Part shown: positions 1 to 8,254 of the stretch, one piece after another
How the letters are laid out: each line of letters opens with the position of its first letter
How positions within the stretch are numbered: position 1 is the first letter of the stretch
Source of the DNA: Erwinia rhapontici
Lineage (GTDB): Bacteria; Pseudomonadota; Gammaproteobacteria; Enterobacterales; Enterobacteriaceae
Direction of reading: 5' to 3'
DNA length: 64,000 nucleotides
NCBI RefSeq assembly: GCF_012271765.1
Contig: NZ_VRKO01000016.1
Span: 434,001 to 498,000, forward strand
Program-made: the position numbers and the translations under genes
Notes under the pieces: model-generated
What the model was told of the DNA's origin: nothing
The model's input: the letters and a program-made list of their open reading frames with translations, nothing else
The model's database searches: none

Positions 1-95
1 AAGCGTTTATGGCCTCGGGATATAGCGCCCTTTCTCAGCGTGATGCTGCCGATCTGGGCGTTGCCTTACATGCACTTAAGTCCCTTAAATTTTAA
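1..95 (+). CDS. C-terminal end of a phage head gene (probably prohead protease), partial
   Basis: An open frame enters from the window edge and ends at a TAA at 93-95, giving about 30 residues ending in LHALKSLKF. It lies 14 bases before the major capsid gene. In HK97-type and SfV-type head modules the gene just before the capsid is the prohead protease, often ClpP-like, so that is the likely identity. This is inferred from position only, because no catalytic residues are in view. Confidence 0.4.
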   Translation, partial: AFMASGYSALSQRDAADLGVALHALKSLKF

Positions 96-109
96 TCTGG
101 AGTACGAAA

Positions 110-1318
110 ATGGCTGTAGACATTAAAGATGTTGAAGACGTCGCGAAAAATTTGCAGAAAAGCTTTGATGAGTTCCGCGAAAAAAACGACAAACGCCTTG
201 AAGCTGTAGAGCAGGAAAAAGGCAAACTCGCCGGGGAAGTTGAAACCCTTAACGGCAAGCTAACTGAGCTGGACCAACTTAAGTCCGATCTTGAAGCTGA
301 ACTTAAATCCATTAAACGCCCAGGTGGTGGCACAGTCAGCAAAGAGGCAGGTGAGCATAAAGCTGCTTTCATGGATTTCATGCGCAAGGGCAAAGATGAC
401 GGCCTACGCGACCTGGAACGCAAAGCGTTGCAAGTGGGCGTGGATGAAGACGGTGGTTATGCAGTTCCGGAAGAATTGGATCGCGCCATTATTGAACTTC
501 TGAACGATGAAGTCGTGATGCGCCAAGAGGCTACCACCATTACCGTGGGCGGGGCGAATTATAAGAAATTGGTAAACCTCGGCGGCACTAATTCTGGGTG
601 GGTTGGTGAAACTGATGCCCGTCCTGCAACAGACGCCTCAAAGCTCGGTCAGATTGAACCTTTTATGGGGGAAATCTACGGCAATCCGCAGGCCACGCAG
701 ACCATGTTAGATGATGTATTCTTCAATGTTGAAGACTGGATCAATAGCGAACTGGCAATTGAGTTTGCTGAAAAGGAAGAAGTTGCCTTCACCAGCGGTA
801 ATGGCACCAAAAAGCCAAAAGGGTTTCTGGCTTATGCCTCCAGCCTGGCTGATGACAAAACCCGCGCATTTGGCACGTTGCAGCACCTCCTTTCAGGTGC
901 CGCTGGTGGCGTGACGGCTGATGCCATCATTAAGCTCGTTTACACGTTGCGTAAAGTTCACCGCAGTGGCGCTAAGTTCATGATGAACAACAACAGCCTG
1001 TTCCAGGTACGCATCCTTAAAGATGGGGAGGGTAATTACCTGTGGCGTCCTGGTCTTGAACTGGGTCAGCCTTCAACTCTGGCCGGTTATGGTGTAGCAG
1101 AGAATGAGCAGATGCCTGACATTGTGGCAGATGCAAAAGCTATTGCATTCGGTAACTTCAAACGCGGCTACACCATCGTTGATCGCATCGGTACTCGCAT
1201 TCTGCGTGACCCGTATACCAATAAGCCATACGTTGGCTTCTACACCACCAAACGCACTGGCGGAATGCTGGCTGATTCCCAGGCAATTAAATTGCTTCAA
1301 ATCGGCACGGCTGCTTAA
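110..1318 (+). CDS. Phage major capsid protein, HK97 fold
   Basis: A 402-residue protein that forms the icosahedral head shell. The first 95 or so residues are charged and predicted coiled coil (EFREKNDKRLEAVEQEKGKL), as expected for the delta/scaffolding domain that the prohead protease removes. A Gly/Lys-rich linker (KRPGGGTVSKEAGEH) follows, then the HK97-type body with 'GVDEDGGYAVPEEL', a signature of this family. The length fits HK97 gp5-like precursors. It has a ribosome site (ctggag) and an ATG at 110. The HK97-type capsid combined with a Mu-type tail downstream is the SfV/P27-like mosaic arrangement. Confidence 0.9.
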   Translation: MAVDIKDVEDVAKNLQKSFDEFREKNDKRLEAVEQEKGKLAGEVETLNGKLTELDQLKSDLEAELKSIKRPGGGTVSKEAGEHKAAFMDFMRKGKDDGLRDLERKALQVGVDEDGGYAVPEELDRAIIELLNDEVVMRQEATTITVGGANYKKLVNLGGTNSGWVGETDARPATDASKLGQIEPFMGEIYGNPQATQTMLDDVFFNVEDWINSELAIEFAEKEEVAFTSGNGTKKPKGFLAYASSLADDKTRAFGTLQHLLSGAAGGVTADAIIKLVYTLRKVHRSGAKFMMNNNSLFQVRILKDGEGNYLWRPGLELGQPSTLAGYGVAENEQMPDIVADAKAIAFGNFKRGYTIVDRIGTRILRDPYTNKPYVGFYTTKRTGGMLADSQAIKLLQIGTAA

Positions 1319-1354
1319 CATCCGGGGCTTCGGCCCCATCCTTTGAGGTCACTC

Positions 1355-1624
1355 ATGATCAAATTACTTAAAGAACTTAAGTGGTCACCAGATGGCTGCG
1401 CTGTAGAAACCATTTCGGCAGGTGAGTATCAGGTAGGAATCCTGCCGCCTCGTGCCGTAGCCATTGCCCTGGAGCTGGGTTTTTTGGAAGATTCAGAATC
1501 CAGCGACACTCAGCCACCACTGGGAACAATTGTAGTCACTGACTCTCCAGTCGTTACTGACCCTGTTGTAGTCACTGACCCTGTTGTTGTCACTGAAACG
1601 GAAGTTAAAAAAGTCAAAAAATAA
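1355..1624 (+). CDS. Small phage head protein with TDPVVVT repeat tail
   Basis: An 89-residue protein between capsid and connector genes. The ATG at 1355 is chosen because GAGG at 1345-1348 sits six bases upstream; a TTG at 1343 would add four residues but overlaps that ribosome site. The N-terminal half (MIKLLKELKWSPDGCAVETI) is folded-looking. The C-terminal third is a low-complexity run of about three V-V-T-D-P units ending in a basic KKVKK. The position suggests a minor head or head-completion protein; its biochemical role is unknown to me. Confidence 0.6.
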   Translation: MIKLLKELKWSPDGCAVETISAGEYQVGILPPRAVAIALELGFLEDSESSDTQPPLGTIVVTDSPVVTDPVVVTDPVVVTETEVKKVKK

Positions 1625-1643
1625 CGCGCCTCGGCGCGTTTTT
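1625..1643 (+). terminator. Rho-independent terminator-like hairpin
   Basis: CGCGCC TC GGCGCG followed by five T residues, directly after the stop of the small head gene. It may trim transcription between head and connector genes or act as a partial terminator, since the downstream genes clearly belong to the same late operon. Confidence 0.55.
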
Positions 1644-1656
1644 AATGGGTGGAATC

Positions 1657-1980
1657 ATGATTCTGACAATAGCCTCAATAAAGCAGCAACTCAGGCTGGA
1701 GGAAGATGACACCAATGAGGATTCATTGCTTGAGGCTATCGGCATGGCTGCGGAATCAAGAACCGCAACTTTGCTGAATAGGCCAATTTACGCCAGTGAG
1801 TCCGAAAGGCCAGATGGGGATGATGTGGGTATGGTTGCAACTGCTGATCTTCGTCTCGCCATGCTGATGCTGGTTTCTCACTTTTATGAGCACCGGTCAT
1901 CTGTTTCTGATTTTGAACAGACAGCAACGCCGATGGCATATGAGTGGATTGTCAGGCCTTACAGGTTTATCCCGCTATGA
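1657..1980 (+). CDS. Phage head-tail connector (gp6-like)
   Basis: About 107 residues (MILTIASIKQQLRLEEDDTNED...). Such short helical proteins starting with 'ltieelKaqLrid..DddtDe' are gp6-like head-tail connectors that form a ring under the portal. An ATG at 1645 would add MGGI, but a GGTGG ribosome site lies just before the ATG at 1657. The stop codon overlaps the next gene's start (ATGA at 1977-1980), so translation of the two is probably coupled. Confidence 0.75.
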   Translation: MILTIASIKQQLRLEEDDTNEDSLLEAIGMAAESRTATLLNRPIYASESERPDGDDVGMVATADLRLAMLMLVSHFYEHRSSVSDFEQTATPMAYEWIVRPYRFIPL

Positions 1981-2366
1981 GAGAACGACTATCCCAGACC
2001 AGCGCGACATTCAGTTTCCCCGATCCTGGTGAACTGGATAAGCGAGTGGAATTACGTCAACGCCTCGATGTGCCAACATCGGATTTTGGTGTTGAACCTG
2101 AATACCACAACGTCAGAAAAGTGTGGGCGAAAGTCCGGCAGGTTGGAGCGGGGACGTATCAGTCATCAGTACAGTCAGATGACATCATTACTCACTACAT
2201 CACGATCCGCTATCGCCCAGGTATAACGTCTGATTTTGAGATTGTTATAAGCGGGCAGGTTTACAGGATTAAGCGCTCCCGCGATCTCAACTCCGCACGG
2301 CGCTTTTTGTTGATGGAGTGCGAAGAGCTGGGGGCGGTGCAGCGGGGAGGTCCTTCATATGGCTAA
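1977..2366 (+). CDS. Phage head closure / head-tail adaptor protein
   Basis: 129 residues from the ATG at 1977, which overlaps the preceding stop by four bases. The pattern 'GELDKRVELRQR....VWAKVRQVGAGTYQSS...THYITIRYRPGI....YRIKRSRDLN' is typical of SPP1 gp16-like head-closure proteins, beta-rich adaptors that seal the connector after DNA packaging. It overlaps the next gene by eight bases. Confidence 0.8.
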   Translation: MRERLSQTSATFSFPDPGELDKRVELRQRLDVPTSDFGVEPEYHNVRKVWAKVRQVGAGTYQSSVQSDDIITHYITIRYRPGITSDFEIVISGQVYRIKRSRDLNSARRFLLMECEELGAVQRGGPSYG

Positions 2367-2868
2367 ACCACTGCTTCACGTCGAGTTCAAGCAACCTGAC
2401 GAGCTCGTTTTCAACCGCGCACGGATGCGTAAAGCGTTCATTAAAATCGGCCAGGTACACATGCGAGACGCCAGACGACTCGTGATGAACCGTGCGCGGT
2501 CAAATCCCGGTGAAAATCCGGGATACCGGACCGGTAAGCTGGCCCGATCGATTGGTTATTACGTTCCGCGTGCGTCCAGTCGCCGCCCTGGCTTGATGGT
2601 CAGAATAGCGCCAAACCAGAAGCGCGGGGAGGGTAACCGGCTCATTGAGGGGGACTTCTATCCGGCTTTCCTCTTCTACGGTGTTCGCCGGGGAGCGAAA
2701 AGGAAAAAAAGCCATCATAAAGGCAAGTCTGGCGGCTCTGGCTGGAAAGTTGCTCCGCGTAATAACTTCATGACGCAGGTGCTGGAAAACAGGAAGTCGT
2801 GGACGCGTTACATCCTTAGTCGTGAGTTGAGAAAGTCCCTTCGACCACAGAGGAAGAAAAGTAAATGA
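2359..2868 (+). CDS. Phage tail completion protein, HK97 gp10 type
   Basis: A 169-residue, very basic protein (long R/K-rich stretches such as KRKKSHHKGK). The 'RTGKLARSI' and C-terminal FMTQVLENRK regions match the HK97-gp10-like neck/tail-completion family, which joins head and tail. It overlaps both neighbours by a few bases, so it is part of one translationally coupled set. Confidence 0.7.
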   Translation: MAKPLLHVEFKQPDELVFNRARMRKAFIKIGQVHMRDARRLVMNRARSNPGENPGYRTGKLARSIGYYVPRASSRRPGLMVRIAPNQKRGEGNRLIEGDFYPAFLFYGVRRGAKRKKSHHKGKSGGSGWKVAPRNNFMTQVLENRKSWTRYILSRELRKSLRPQRKKSK

Positions 2869-3425
2869 AACTGTCACCGATTATCGGCGCAATTCGGGGG
2901 CGATGCCCTTTTTTTGCTAACAATGTCAGCGGAGCAGCAGAATTCAAAAACCTGCCTGAAACTGGGAAAATGTTGTTACCCGCTGCTTACGTTATTCCTG
3001 TTGAAGATATCGCAGGAGAGCAAAAAACCCAGACCGATTACTGGCAGGTGATAAAAGAGGGTTTCTCTGTTGTCGTCGTGCTGGATAACACCCGCGATGA
3101 ACGCGGCCAGGCCGCAAGTTATGACGTGGTTGATACAGTCCGCGCCGAATTATGGAAAGGCCTGCTCGGTATGCGACCAGACGAAGATAGCGACATCATC
3201 GTTTACGCTGGCGGGCAGTTGCTGGATATGGATCGCGGTCGCCTTTATTACCAGTTTGACTTCACCTGCGACAGGGAAATTAATGTCGAAGATACACGGC
3301 AACAGGAAGAGCTAGACAGTCTTGATGACTTCCGTGAGATAGGTCTCAACATCGACTATATCGACCCCGGCAACGGGCCAGACGGCATCATAGAACACCA
3401 AACAGAAATCAACCCCAGCGAGTAA
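2865..3425 (+). CDS. Phage tail terminator protein (Mu gp37-like)
   Basis: A 186-residue protein at the position where Mu-type tail modules encode the tail terminator that caps the sheath and tube at the head-proximal end. The 'AAYVIPVEDIAGEQ...VIKEGFSVVVVLDNTRDERGQAA' segment is the recurrent core of these proteins, and the acidic C-terminal tail is variable. Its ATG overlaps the stop of the tail-completion gene (ATGA). Confidence 0.65.
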   Translation: MKLSPIIGAIRGRCPFFANNVSGAAEFKNLPETGKMLLPAAYVIPVEDIAGEQKTQTDYWQVIKEGFSVVVVLDNTRDERGQAASYDVVDTVRAELWKGLLGMRPDEDSDIIVYAGGQLLDMDRGRLYYQFDFTCDREINVEDTRQQEELDSLDDFREIGLNIDYIDPGNGPDGIIEHQTEINPSE

Positions 3426-3428
3426 ATC

Positions 3429-3620
3429 ATGCAAATCAAACCCGTAGAAGGGCGGTCGGTTCCCGATCCCGCCCGTGGCGACCTTTTGCCTAAAGAAGGG
3501 CGAAATGTCGACAAAAATAGTTACTGGCTCCGTCGCCTGGCGGCAGGGGATGTTACCGAAGTAAGCGCATCTTCTGCTGAAAAGGCGGTTGTCGCTGCAA
3601 ATAAAAAAGGCGGTGAGTAA
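3429..3620 (+). CDS. DUF2635 protein, Mu gp38-like
   Basis: A 63-residue protein (MQIKPVEGRSVPDPARGDLL...YWLRRLAAGDV). The 'KPxEGRxVPDP' start and 'YWLRRLxxGDV' motif are characteristic of DUF2635, always found just before the tail sheath gene in Mu-like tails. Its role in tail assembly is not established. It abuts the sheath gene (stop and start overlap by one base). Confidence 0.75.
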   Translation: MQIKPVEGRSVPDPARGDLLPKEGRNVDKNSYWLRRLAAGDVTEVSASSAEKAVVAANKKGGE

Positions 3621-5110
3621 TGAATTTCCCCTCCATCCCTTCTGATATCCGTGTGCCGCTATTCTGGGCAGAGATGGATAACAGCGAGGCCAATACAACG
3701 CAGGATAGCGGTCCCGCTTTGCTGATTGGTTGCGCGAATACCGACAGTGAAATCGTAAAGAACAAACTCACTATCATGCCGTCAGCGTCACTGGCCGGAA
3801 AACTGGCAGGGCGCGGAAGCCAACTGGCGCGAATGGTTGCACAGTATCGTAAAGTTGATCCTTTCGGTGAGCTGTGGGTGATTGCAGTCAACGAAACTAC
3901 AGGCGCGGCCGCTACCGGAACGCTGACACTTAGCGGAACTGCGCAGGCAGCAGGCACACTCAGTCTTTATGTCGGCATTGTCCTGGTTCAGGCCCAGGTA
4001 TCGACAAGCGATAATGCCGCCGTTGTTGCGACAACCCTGGCTGCTGCCATCACCGCAAATCCTGACCTGCCAGTAACAGCTACGGTGGAAACGGGCGTTA
4101 TTACACTGAAAGCCCGGCACAAAGGCTTAACGGGCAACGATATCCCGCTGATGTTGAATTACCACGGCACTGTTGGTGGAGAGAACACGCCAGAGGGTAT
4201 CAACGTTGCGATCACGGCAATGGCTGGCGGTACGGGAGCACCGAATTTAGACCTGTCGATTGCAGCAATGGGCGACGAGCCTTTTGATTTCATCGGTTCC
4301 CCTTTCAGCGATGCGGCTTCACTCGAAGCGCTCAAGCTGGAAATGAATGACGGCTCCGGCCGCTGGAGCTATGCGCGTCAGCTTTACGGCCATGTCTATA
4401 CGGCGAAAAAAGGGTCGCTTTCTGACCTGGTGGCCTTCGGGGATACGCAGAATAACCAGCACATCACTGTGGCTGGTTATGAAGTGGATAACCAGACGGC
4501 GGGTGACGAACTGGCTGCGCTGCGAACCGCGCGTAATGCGGTGTTTATCCGTAACGATCCGGCGCGGCCAACACAGACCGGGGAGCTGACTGGCGCACTT
4601 CCGGCACTGGCAGGTTCCCGCTTCACGCTCACAGAGCAACAATCACTACTGTCCCACGGTATCGCTACAGCCTATGCAGAAAGTGGCGTGCTGCGCATTC
4701 AGCGCGATATCACCACGTATCAGAAGAATCAGTACGGGGTGGCAGATAACAGCTATCTGGATAGCGAGACGCTGCATACCAGCGCTTATGTCATCCGTCA
4801 GTTAAAAAGCGTCATTACCAGCAAATACCCACGTCACAAGCTGGCGAATGATGGTACTCGCTTCGGTGAAGGGCAAGCCATTGTTACCCCGGCTGTTATC
4901 AAAGGGGAGATGTGCGCAATTTACCGCCGCATGGAGCGTGCGGGTATCGTTGAAAACTTTGAGCTTTTCAAACAACACCTGATCGTAGAACGCAACGCCA
5001 GCAACCCGAATCGTCTGGATGTTCTGTTCCCGCCTGATTACGTCAATCAGTTGCGGGTGTTCGCGTTGATCAATCAGTTCCGTCTGCAATACAGCGAGGA
5101 GGCAGCATAA
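3620..5110 (+). CDS. Contractile tail sheath protein (Mu gp39 / L-like)
   Basis: A 496-residue sheath subunit that polymerises around the tail tube and contracts on infection. It begins 'FPSIPSDIRVPLFWAEMDNS', the standard opening of Mu-type sheath proteins, and ends with the conserved region 'DVLFPPDYVNQLRVFALINQ'. Its presence means the phage tail is of the contractile (myovirus) type. It ends one base inside the tube gene start. Confidence 0.9.
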   Translation: MNFPSIPSDIRVPLFWAEMDNSEANTTQDSGPALLIGCANTDSEIVKNKLTIMPSASLAGKLAGRGSQLARMVAQYRKVDPFGELWVIAVNETTGAAATGTLTLSGTAQAAGTLSLYVGIVLVQAQVSTSDNAAVVATTLAAAITANPDLPVTATVETGVITLKARHKGLTGNDIPLMLNYHGTVGGENTPEGINVAITAMAGGTGAPNLDLSIAAMGDEPFDFIGSPFSDAASLEALKLEMNDGSGRWSYARQLYGHVYTAKKGSLSDLVAFGDTQNNQHITVAGYEVDNQTAGDELAALRTARNAVFIRNDPARPTQTGELTGALPALAGSRFTLTEQQSLLSHGIATAYAESGVLRIQRDITTYQKNQYGVADNSYLDSETLHTSAYVIRQLKSVITSKYPRHKLANDGTRFGEGQAIVTPAVIKGEMCAIYRRMERAGIVENFELFKQHLIVERNASNPNRLDVLFPPDYVNQLRVFALINQFRLQYSEEAA

Positions 5111-5466
5111 TGGCCCGTATTGGTGGTACATGTTACGTCAAAGTGGACGGTCAGCAGCTGTCACTAACCGGTGGCATTGAAGTGCCGATGAACACCAACC
5201 TTAAGGATGACGTTATGGGGCTTGATGGCTCCGCAGACTACAAAGAGACTCACCGCGCACCGTATACCAAAGGTACGTTTAAAGTGCCAAAGGGTTTCCC
5301 GTACGACAAGCTGACATCTTCAGATACGATGACCATCACATCCGAGCTTGCGAACGGGCAGGTGTACGTACTCTCAGACGCCTGGGTACACGGTGAGCTT
5401 AATCATAACGCCGAAGAGGGCACTGTGGATGTTGAGTTCCACGGTCAAGAAGGATTCTACCAATGA
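5110..5466 (+). CDS. Tail tube protein (Mu gp40 / M-like)
   Basis: A 118-residue tube subunit: 'RIGGTCYVKVDGQQLSLTGG' is the family signature of Mu-type phage tubes, and the length is standard. Hexameric rings of it form the inner tail tube through which DNA is injected. It sits between sheath and chaperone genes as in Mu and SfV. Confidence 0.9.
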   Translation: MARIGGTCYVKVDGQQLSLTGGIEVPMNTNLKDDVMGLDGSADYKETHRAPYTKGTFKVPKGFPYDKLTSSDTMTITSELANGQVYVLSDAWVHGELNHNAEEGTVDVEFHGQEGFYQ

Positions 5467-5786
5467 CAGAATTAGTTCTCTCGAAACCGATCATGGCGCA
5501 CGGTGAGAAAGTTAACGTGCTTGAACTTCGTGAACCCACTTATGACGAAGTGGAGGCTATTGGCATCCCATTTTCATATAACGCCAGTGGTGAAATGAAA
5601 CTGGACACCGGGAGCTCACTGAAGTACCTGCCGATCCTCGCAGGCATTCCACGCTCATCAGCCAGCCAGTTATCGCTGAAGGACGTGTTTATGGCCTCAA
5701 TGGCTATCGTCGGTTTTTTTACGGGGTCGGAGCCTTTGAAAACCTCAGAAAGCGGCTCTACAACACCGCCCACTTCTGGCGAATAA
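5463..5786 (+). CDS. Tail assembly chaperone, zero-frame product (Mu gp41-like)
   Basis: A 107-residue protein (LSKPIMAHGEKVNVLELREP, typical of the Mu gp41-like tail assembly chaperone family). It is expected to coat the tape-measure protein during tail assembly. A run of seven T at 5714-5720 lies in the frame T TTT TTT, so a fraction of ribosomes should slip back by one and make a longer product (listed separately). Confidence 0.8.
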   Translation: MTELVLSKPIMAHGEKVNVLELREPTYDEVEAIGIPFSYNASGEMKLDTGSSLKYLPILAGIPRSSASQLSLKDVFMASMAIVGFFTGSEPLKTSESGSTTPPTSGE

Positions 5787-5881
5787 ACCCACTGGAATTA
5801 AAGACTATCGGCATCTCCCGCTTCCTTGAAATGGAAGCGGAAGCCGTACGCATCAATGAGGAGATGAACCGTGGCCGATAG
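5463..5881 (+). CDS. Tail assembly chaperone, predicted -1 frameshift product
   Basis: Slipping back one base on the T-run at 5714-5720 continues in the overlapping frame: after VGFF it reads YGVGAFENLRKRLYNTAHFW and ends ISRFLEMEAEAVRINEEMNR-GR before TAG at 5879-5881, about 139 residues in all. The extension has no start codon of its own, fills the otherwise empty 85 bases before the tape-measure gene, and overlaps its GTG start. This is the classical gpG/gpGT arrangement of long-tailed phages. Confidence 0.7.
5714..5720 (+). promoter_or_regulatory. Slippery heptamer for programmed -1 frameshift
   Basis: T TTT TTT, with the zero-frame codons GGT TTT TTT ACG. A -1 slip gives GGT TTT TTT TAC. 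Homopolymeric heptamers of this type are established slippery sites in tail chaperone genes of SfV/Mu-like and lambda-like phages. Confidence 0.7.
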
Positions 5882-7745
5882 TTTTCAGCTTAAAGCGATC
5901 ATCACCGCCGTGGACCAACTTTCCGGTCCATTGAAGGGGATGGGTAAGAGCCTGAAAGGCTTCCAGAAGGAAGCATCAGGCATCATGATGAACGCGGCTG
6001 CGATGGGGGCCGCAATTACCTCTGCCTTTGTTATTCCGATTAATCAGGCAATGCAGTTTGAATCAACGATGGCTGACGTGCGTAAAGTCGTGGATTTCGA
6101 CACGCCGCAGCAATTTAAGCAGATGGGTGAGGATATCCTGAAGCTTTCCACTCAGCTACCGATGACCGCTGATGGTATCGGTCAGATCGTCGCGGCTGGT
6201 GGGCAGGCTGGTATAGCGCGTAACGAGCTTAAGCAGTTCGCTACAGATGCAGTAAAAATGGGCGTGGCATTTGACCAGACGGCTGAAGAGTCCGGGCAGA
6301 TGATGGCGCAGTGGCGTACCGCGTTCAAAATGACCCAGGGCGATGTTGTCGGGCTCGCTGACAAGATCAACTATCTGGGCAATACCGGCCCGGCAAGTGC
6401 CGGGAAAATTTCAGATATCGTTACCCGAATAGGTCCGCTGGGTAGCGTTGCAGGACTGGCATCAGGCGAAATTGCAGCAATGGGCGCAACCATCGCTGGC
6501 ATGGGTGTTGAGTCCGAAATTGCAGCAACGGGTATCAAAAACTTCATGCTTTCCCTGACATCTGGGAAATCGGCAACCGCGTCACAGAAGAAAGCCTTCA
6601 GGGCTCTTCGCATCAGTCCTAAGCAGCTTGCCGCAGATATGCAGAAAGATTCAAAAGCGGCAATGTTGAAAGTACTGGACTCACTTGCGAAATTACCTGC
6701 CGCCGAGCAAGCGGCAACGCTCACATCAATATTTGGTAAAGAATCACTCGGAGCAATAGCACCTTTGCTTACGAATCTGGACCTGCTGCGTACCAACTTT
6801 AAAAAAGTCGCGGAGACCCAGCAGTACGCAGGTTCAATGCAAAAGGAATACGAGTCACGTGCGGCGACAACGGCCAACGCCGTACAACTGATGAAGAACC
6901 AGTTTACCGCCGCGAGTATCAGCATAGGCGATATGTTCCTGCCTGATATTGTGAAAATTACGCAGAAGATACAGCCATTGATTGAGCGCTTGCGGCAGTT
7001 CGCTAAAGCTAACCCTGAAATGATCCGTTCAACCTTCAAGTTTGGTACAACGCTTCTGGGAACCGGTGCAGCAATGGGTGTTGTTGGGAAAGCACTTAAA
7101 ACCTTCGATTCTATTATGAAGATGACCACGCTTGGGAAACTGGTTTCGTTACTGGTCATTGCTGGTGGGTTGATCGTCAGCAACTGGGATCAGGTTGGCC
7201 CGGTAGTGAAATCTGTCTGGAAAGATATTGACGGGATAGCTGAAGCGCTAGGCGGCTGGGAGAATGTGCTAAAAGTTGTTGCAGCGTTCACTGCTGGTGC
7301 ATGGCTGGTTTCAATGAGCAAGGGGCTTGGCGGCGCAAACAAGGAAGCCGGAAAGCTCTCTGGCAATCTTCGTGATATTGCAAAGATGGGGCTGATAAGC
7401 GTCACTATCGGCGTTGCGATAGATATGTTCAACAGGATCGGTGAGCTTCATGAAGAGGCGGCAAAACAAAACATCAGTACCGGGCAATTGATAGTGAATA
7501 ACATTAAACAAAAGGAATCAGACCGTGGCTATCATGGGTTTATCCCGCGCCTGAAAGAACTGCTGGGGATGGATCAGCCTGGTGATAAAGCTGCGGGACT
7601 GGTGCAATCGCAAAAACCGCAGCAGGGCGAGTTGAAAGTTTCTTTTGAAAACGCACCTCTCGGCATGCGCGTTGCTCCAGCTGGAAGCGCGTTACCGTGG
7701 TATCAATACGATGTTGGATACAATAGATTTTCACCCCAAAAATAA
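5871..7745 (+). CDS. Phage tail tape measure protein
   Basis: A 624-residue protein from a GTG at 5871. The N-terminal region has the TP901-type tape-measure core (residues ~85-330: FESTMADVRKVVDF, LPMTADGIGQIVAAGGQAGI, GMGVESEIAATGIKNFMLSL, SIFGKESLGAIAPLL). Hydrophobic segments follow around residues 385-440 and 465-520. It sets tail length and lies in the tube lumen. The order chaperone, tape measure, gp43 is that of Mu. The start overlaps the end of the frameshifted chaperone product. Confidence 0.9.
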   Translation: MADSFQLKAIITAVDQLSGPLKGMGKSLKGFQKEASGIMMNAAAMGAAITSAFVIPINQAMQFESTMADVRKVVDFDTPQQFKQMGEDILKLSTQLPMTADGIGQIVAAGGQAGIARNELKQFATDAVKMGVAFDQTAEESGQMMAQWRTAFKMTQGDVVGLADKINYLGNTGPASAGKISDIVTRIGPLGSVAGLASGEIAAMGATIAGMGVESEIAATGIKNFMLSLTSGKSATASQKKAFRALRISPKQLAADMQKDSKAAMLKVLDSLAKLPAAEQAATLTSIFGKESLGAIAPLLTNLDLLRTNFKKVAETQQYAGSMQKEYESRAATTANAVQLMKNQFTAASISIGDMFLPDIVKITQKIQPLIERLRQFAKANPEMIRSTFKFGTTLLGTGAAMGVVGKALKTFDSIMKMTTLGKLVSLLVIAGGLIVSNWDQVGPVVKSVWKDIDGIAEALGGWENVLKVVAAFTAGAWLVSMSKGLGGANKEAGKLSGNLRDIAKMGLISVTIGVAIDMFNRIGELHEEAAKQNISTGQLIVNNIKQKESDRGYHGFIPRLKELLGMDQPGDKAAGLVQSQKPQQGELKVSFENAPLGMRVAPAGSALPWYQYDVGYNRFSPQK

Positions 7746-7756
7746 TTCTATACAAT
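7728..7756 (+). promoter_or_regulatory. Putative moron promoter
   Basis: TTTTCA, 17 bases, then TACAAT, placed at the very end of the tape-measure gene and about 30 bases before the lipoprotein start. It is a plausible sigma-70 promoter for independent (lysogenic) expression of the lipoprotein gene. Read by eye only. Confidence 0.4.
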
Positions 7757-7786
7757 GAAGAAGGATTCATTAAATGGAGATTTATT

Positions 7787-8218
7787 TTGAAGAGGACTTT
7801 ATACACCGCAGTTTCATTAATCCTGCTATCAGGATGTGACGCACCCCCAGAGGGAAAAGACAACACCCCTGAGTATGTCATAAGTGCAAAAAGCGACATT
7901 GGGGCAGCGCTAGTCGCGAACGTTTATAAAAACCCTGACTTTAAATGTGAAAGTATTCCTGCAAATGATGGGGTGTGGTCTATGGGATGCTTCATTCATG
8001 AGGAAAAACCCGGGCCTTTCTTATTGTTTGCAGTTGTGCAGAACAACGAAAACCCACCATTCGATTACAAGCTTTACGCAGTAAACGGAAAAGCAAAACA
8101 ATTGGCAGAAACGCCATCCTTACAGATGTTTAAAATTGATGCCCAAAATAATATGAACACGGATTATGAAAAGGTAATGCAAACGTTCATAAATGAGTTT
8201 GTCACAAATAAAAAATAA
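7787..8218 (+). CDS. Prophage moron lipoprotein of unknown function
   Basis: A 143-residue protein from a TTG at 7787 with a GGAG ribosome site at 7776-7779. It has a signal peptide and lipobox (MKRTLYTAVSLILLSGCDAP, acylated Cys17), so it is exported and anchored in the membrane. The mature part has two further cysteines (KCES and MGCF) that could form a disulphide, and no motif I recognise. It interrupts the tail operon between tape measure and gp43, is AT-richer than its neighbours and has its own promoter and terminator, as morons do. A role in the lysogen's envelope, such as superinfection exclusion, is inference. Confidence 0.7.
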   Translation: MKRTLYTAVSLILLSGCDAPPEGKDNTPEYVISAKSDIGAALVANVYKNPDFKCESIPANDGVWSMGCFIHEEKPGPFLLFAVVQNNENPPFDYKLYAVNGKAKQLAETPSLQMFKIDAQNNMNTDYEKVMQTFINEFVTNKK

Positions 8219-8239
8219 ACCGCTTCGGCGGTTTTTTTT
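8218..8239 (+). terminator. Rho-independent terminator of the moron gene
   Basis: AACCGC TTCG GCGGTT followed by eight T residues, starting at the stop codon of the lipoprotein gene. A strong terminator in the middle of the tail operon is expected only if late transcription is antiterminated or the moron is separately transcribed. Confidence 0.85.
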
Positions 8240-8254
8240 CGCCCGGAGAAAAGC

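Noticed and set aside
6371-7183. 270-codon minus-strand frame within the tape measure gene
   Set aside because: It is a serine/alanine-rich antisense shadow with no ribosome site; the tape-measure frame is clear.
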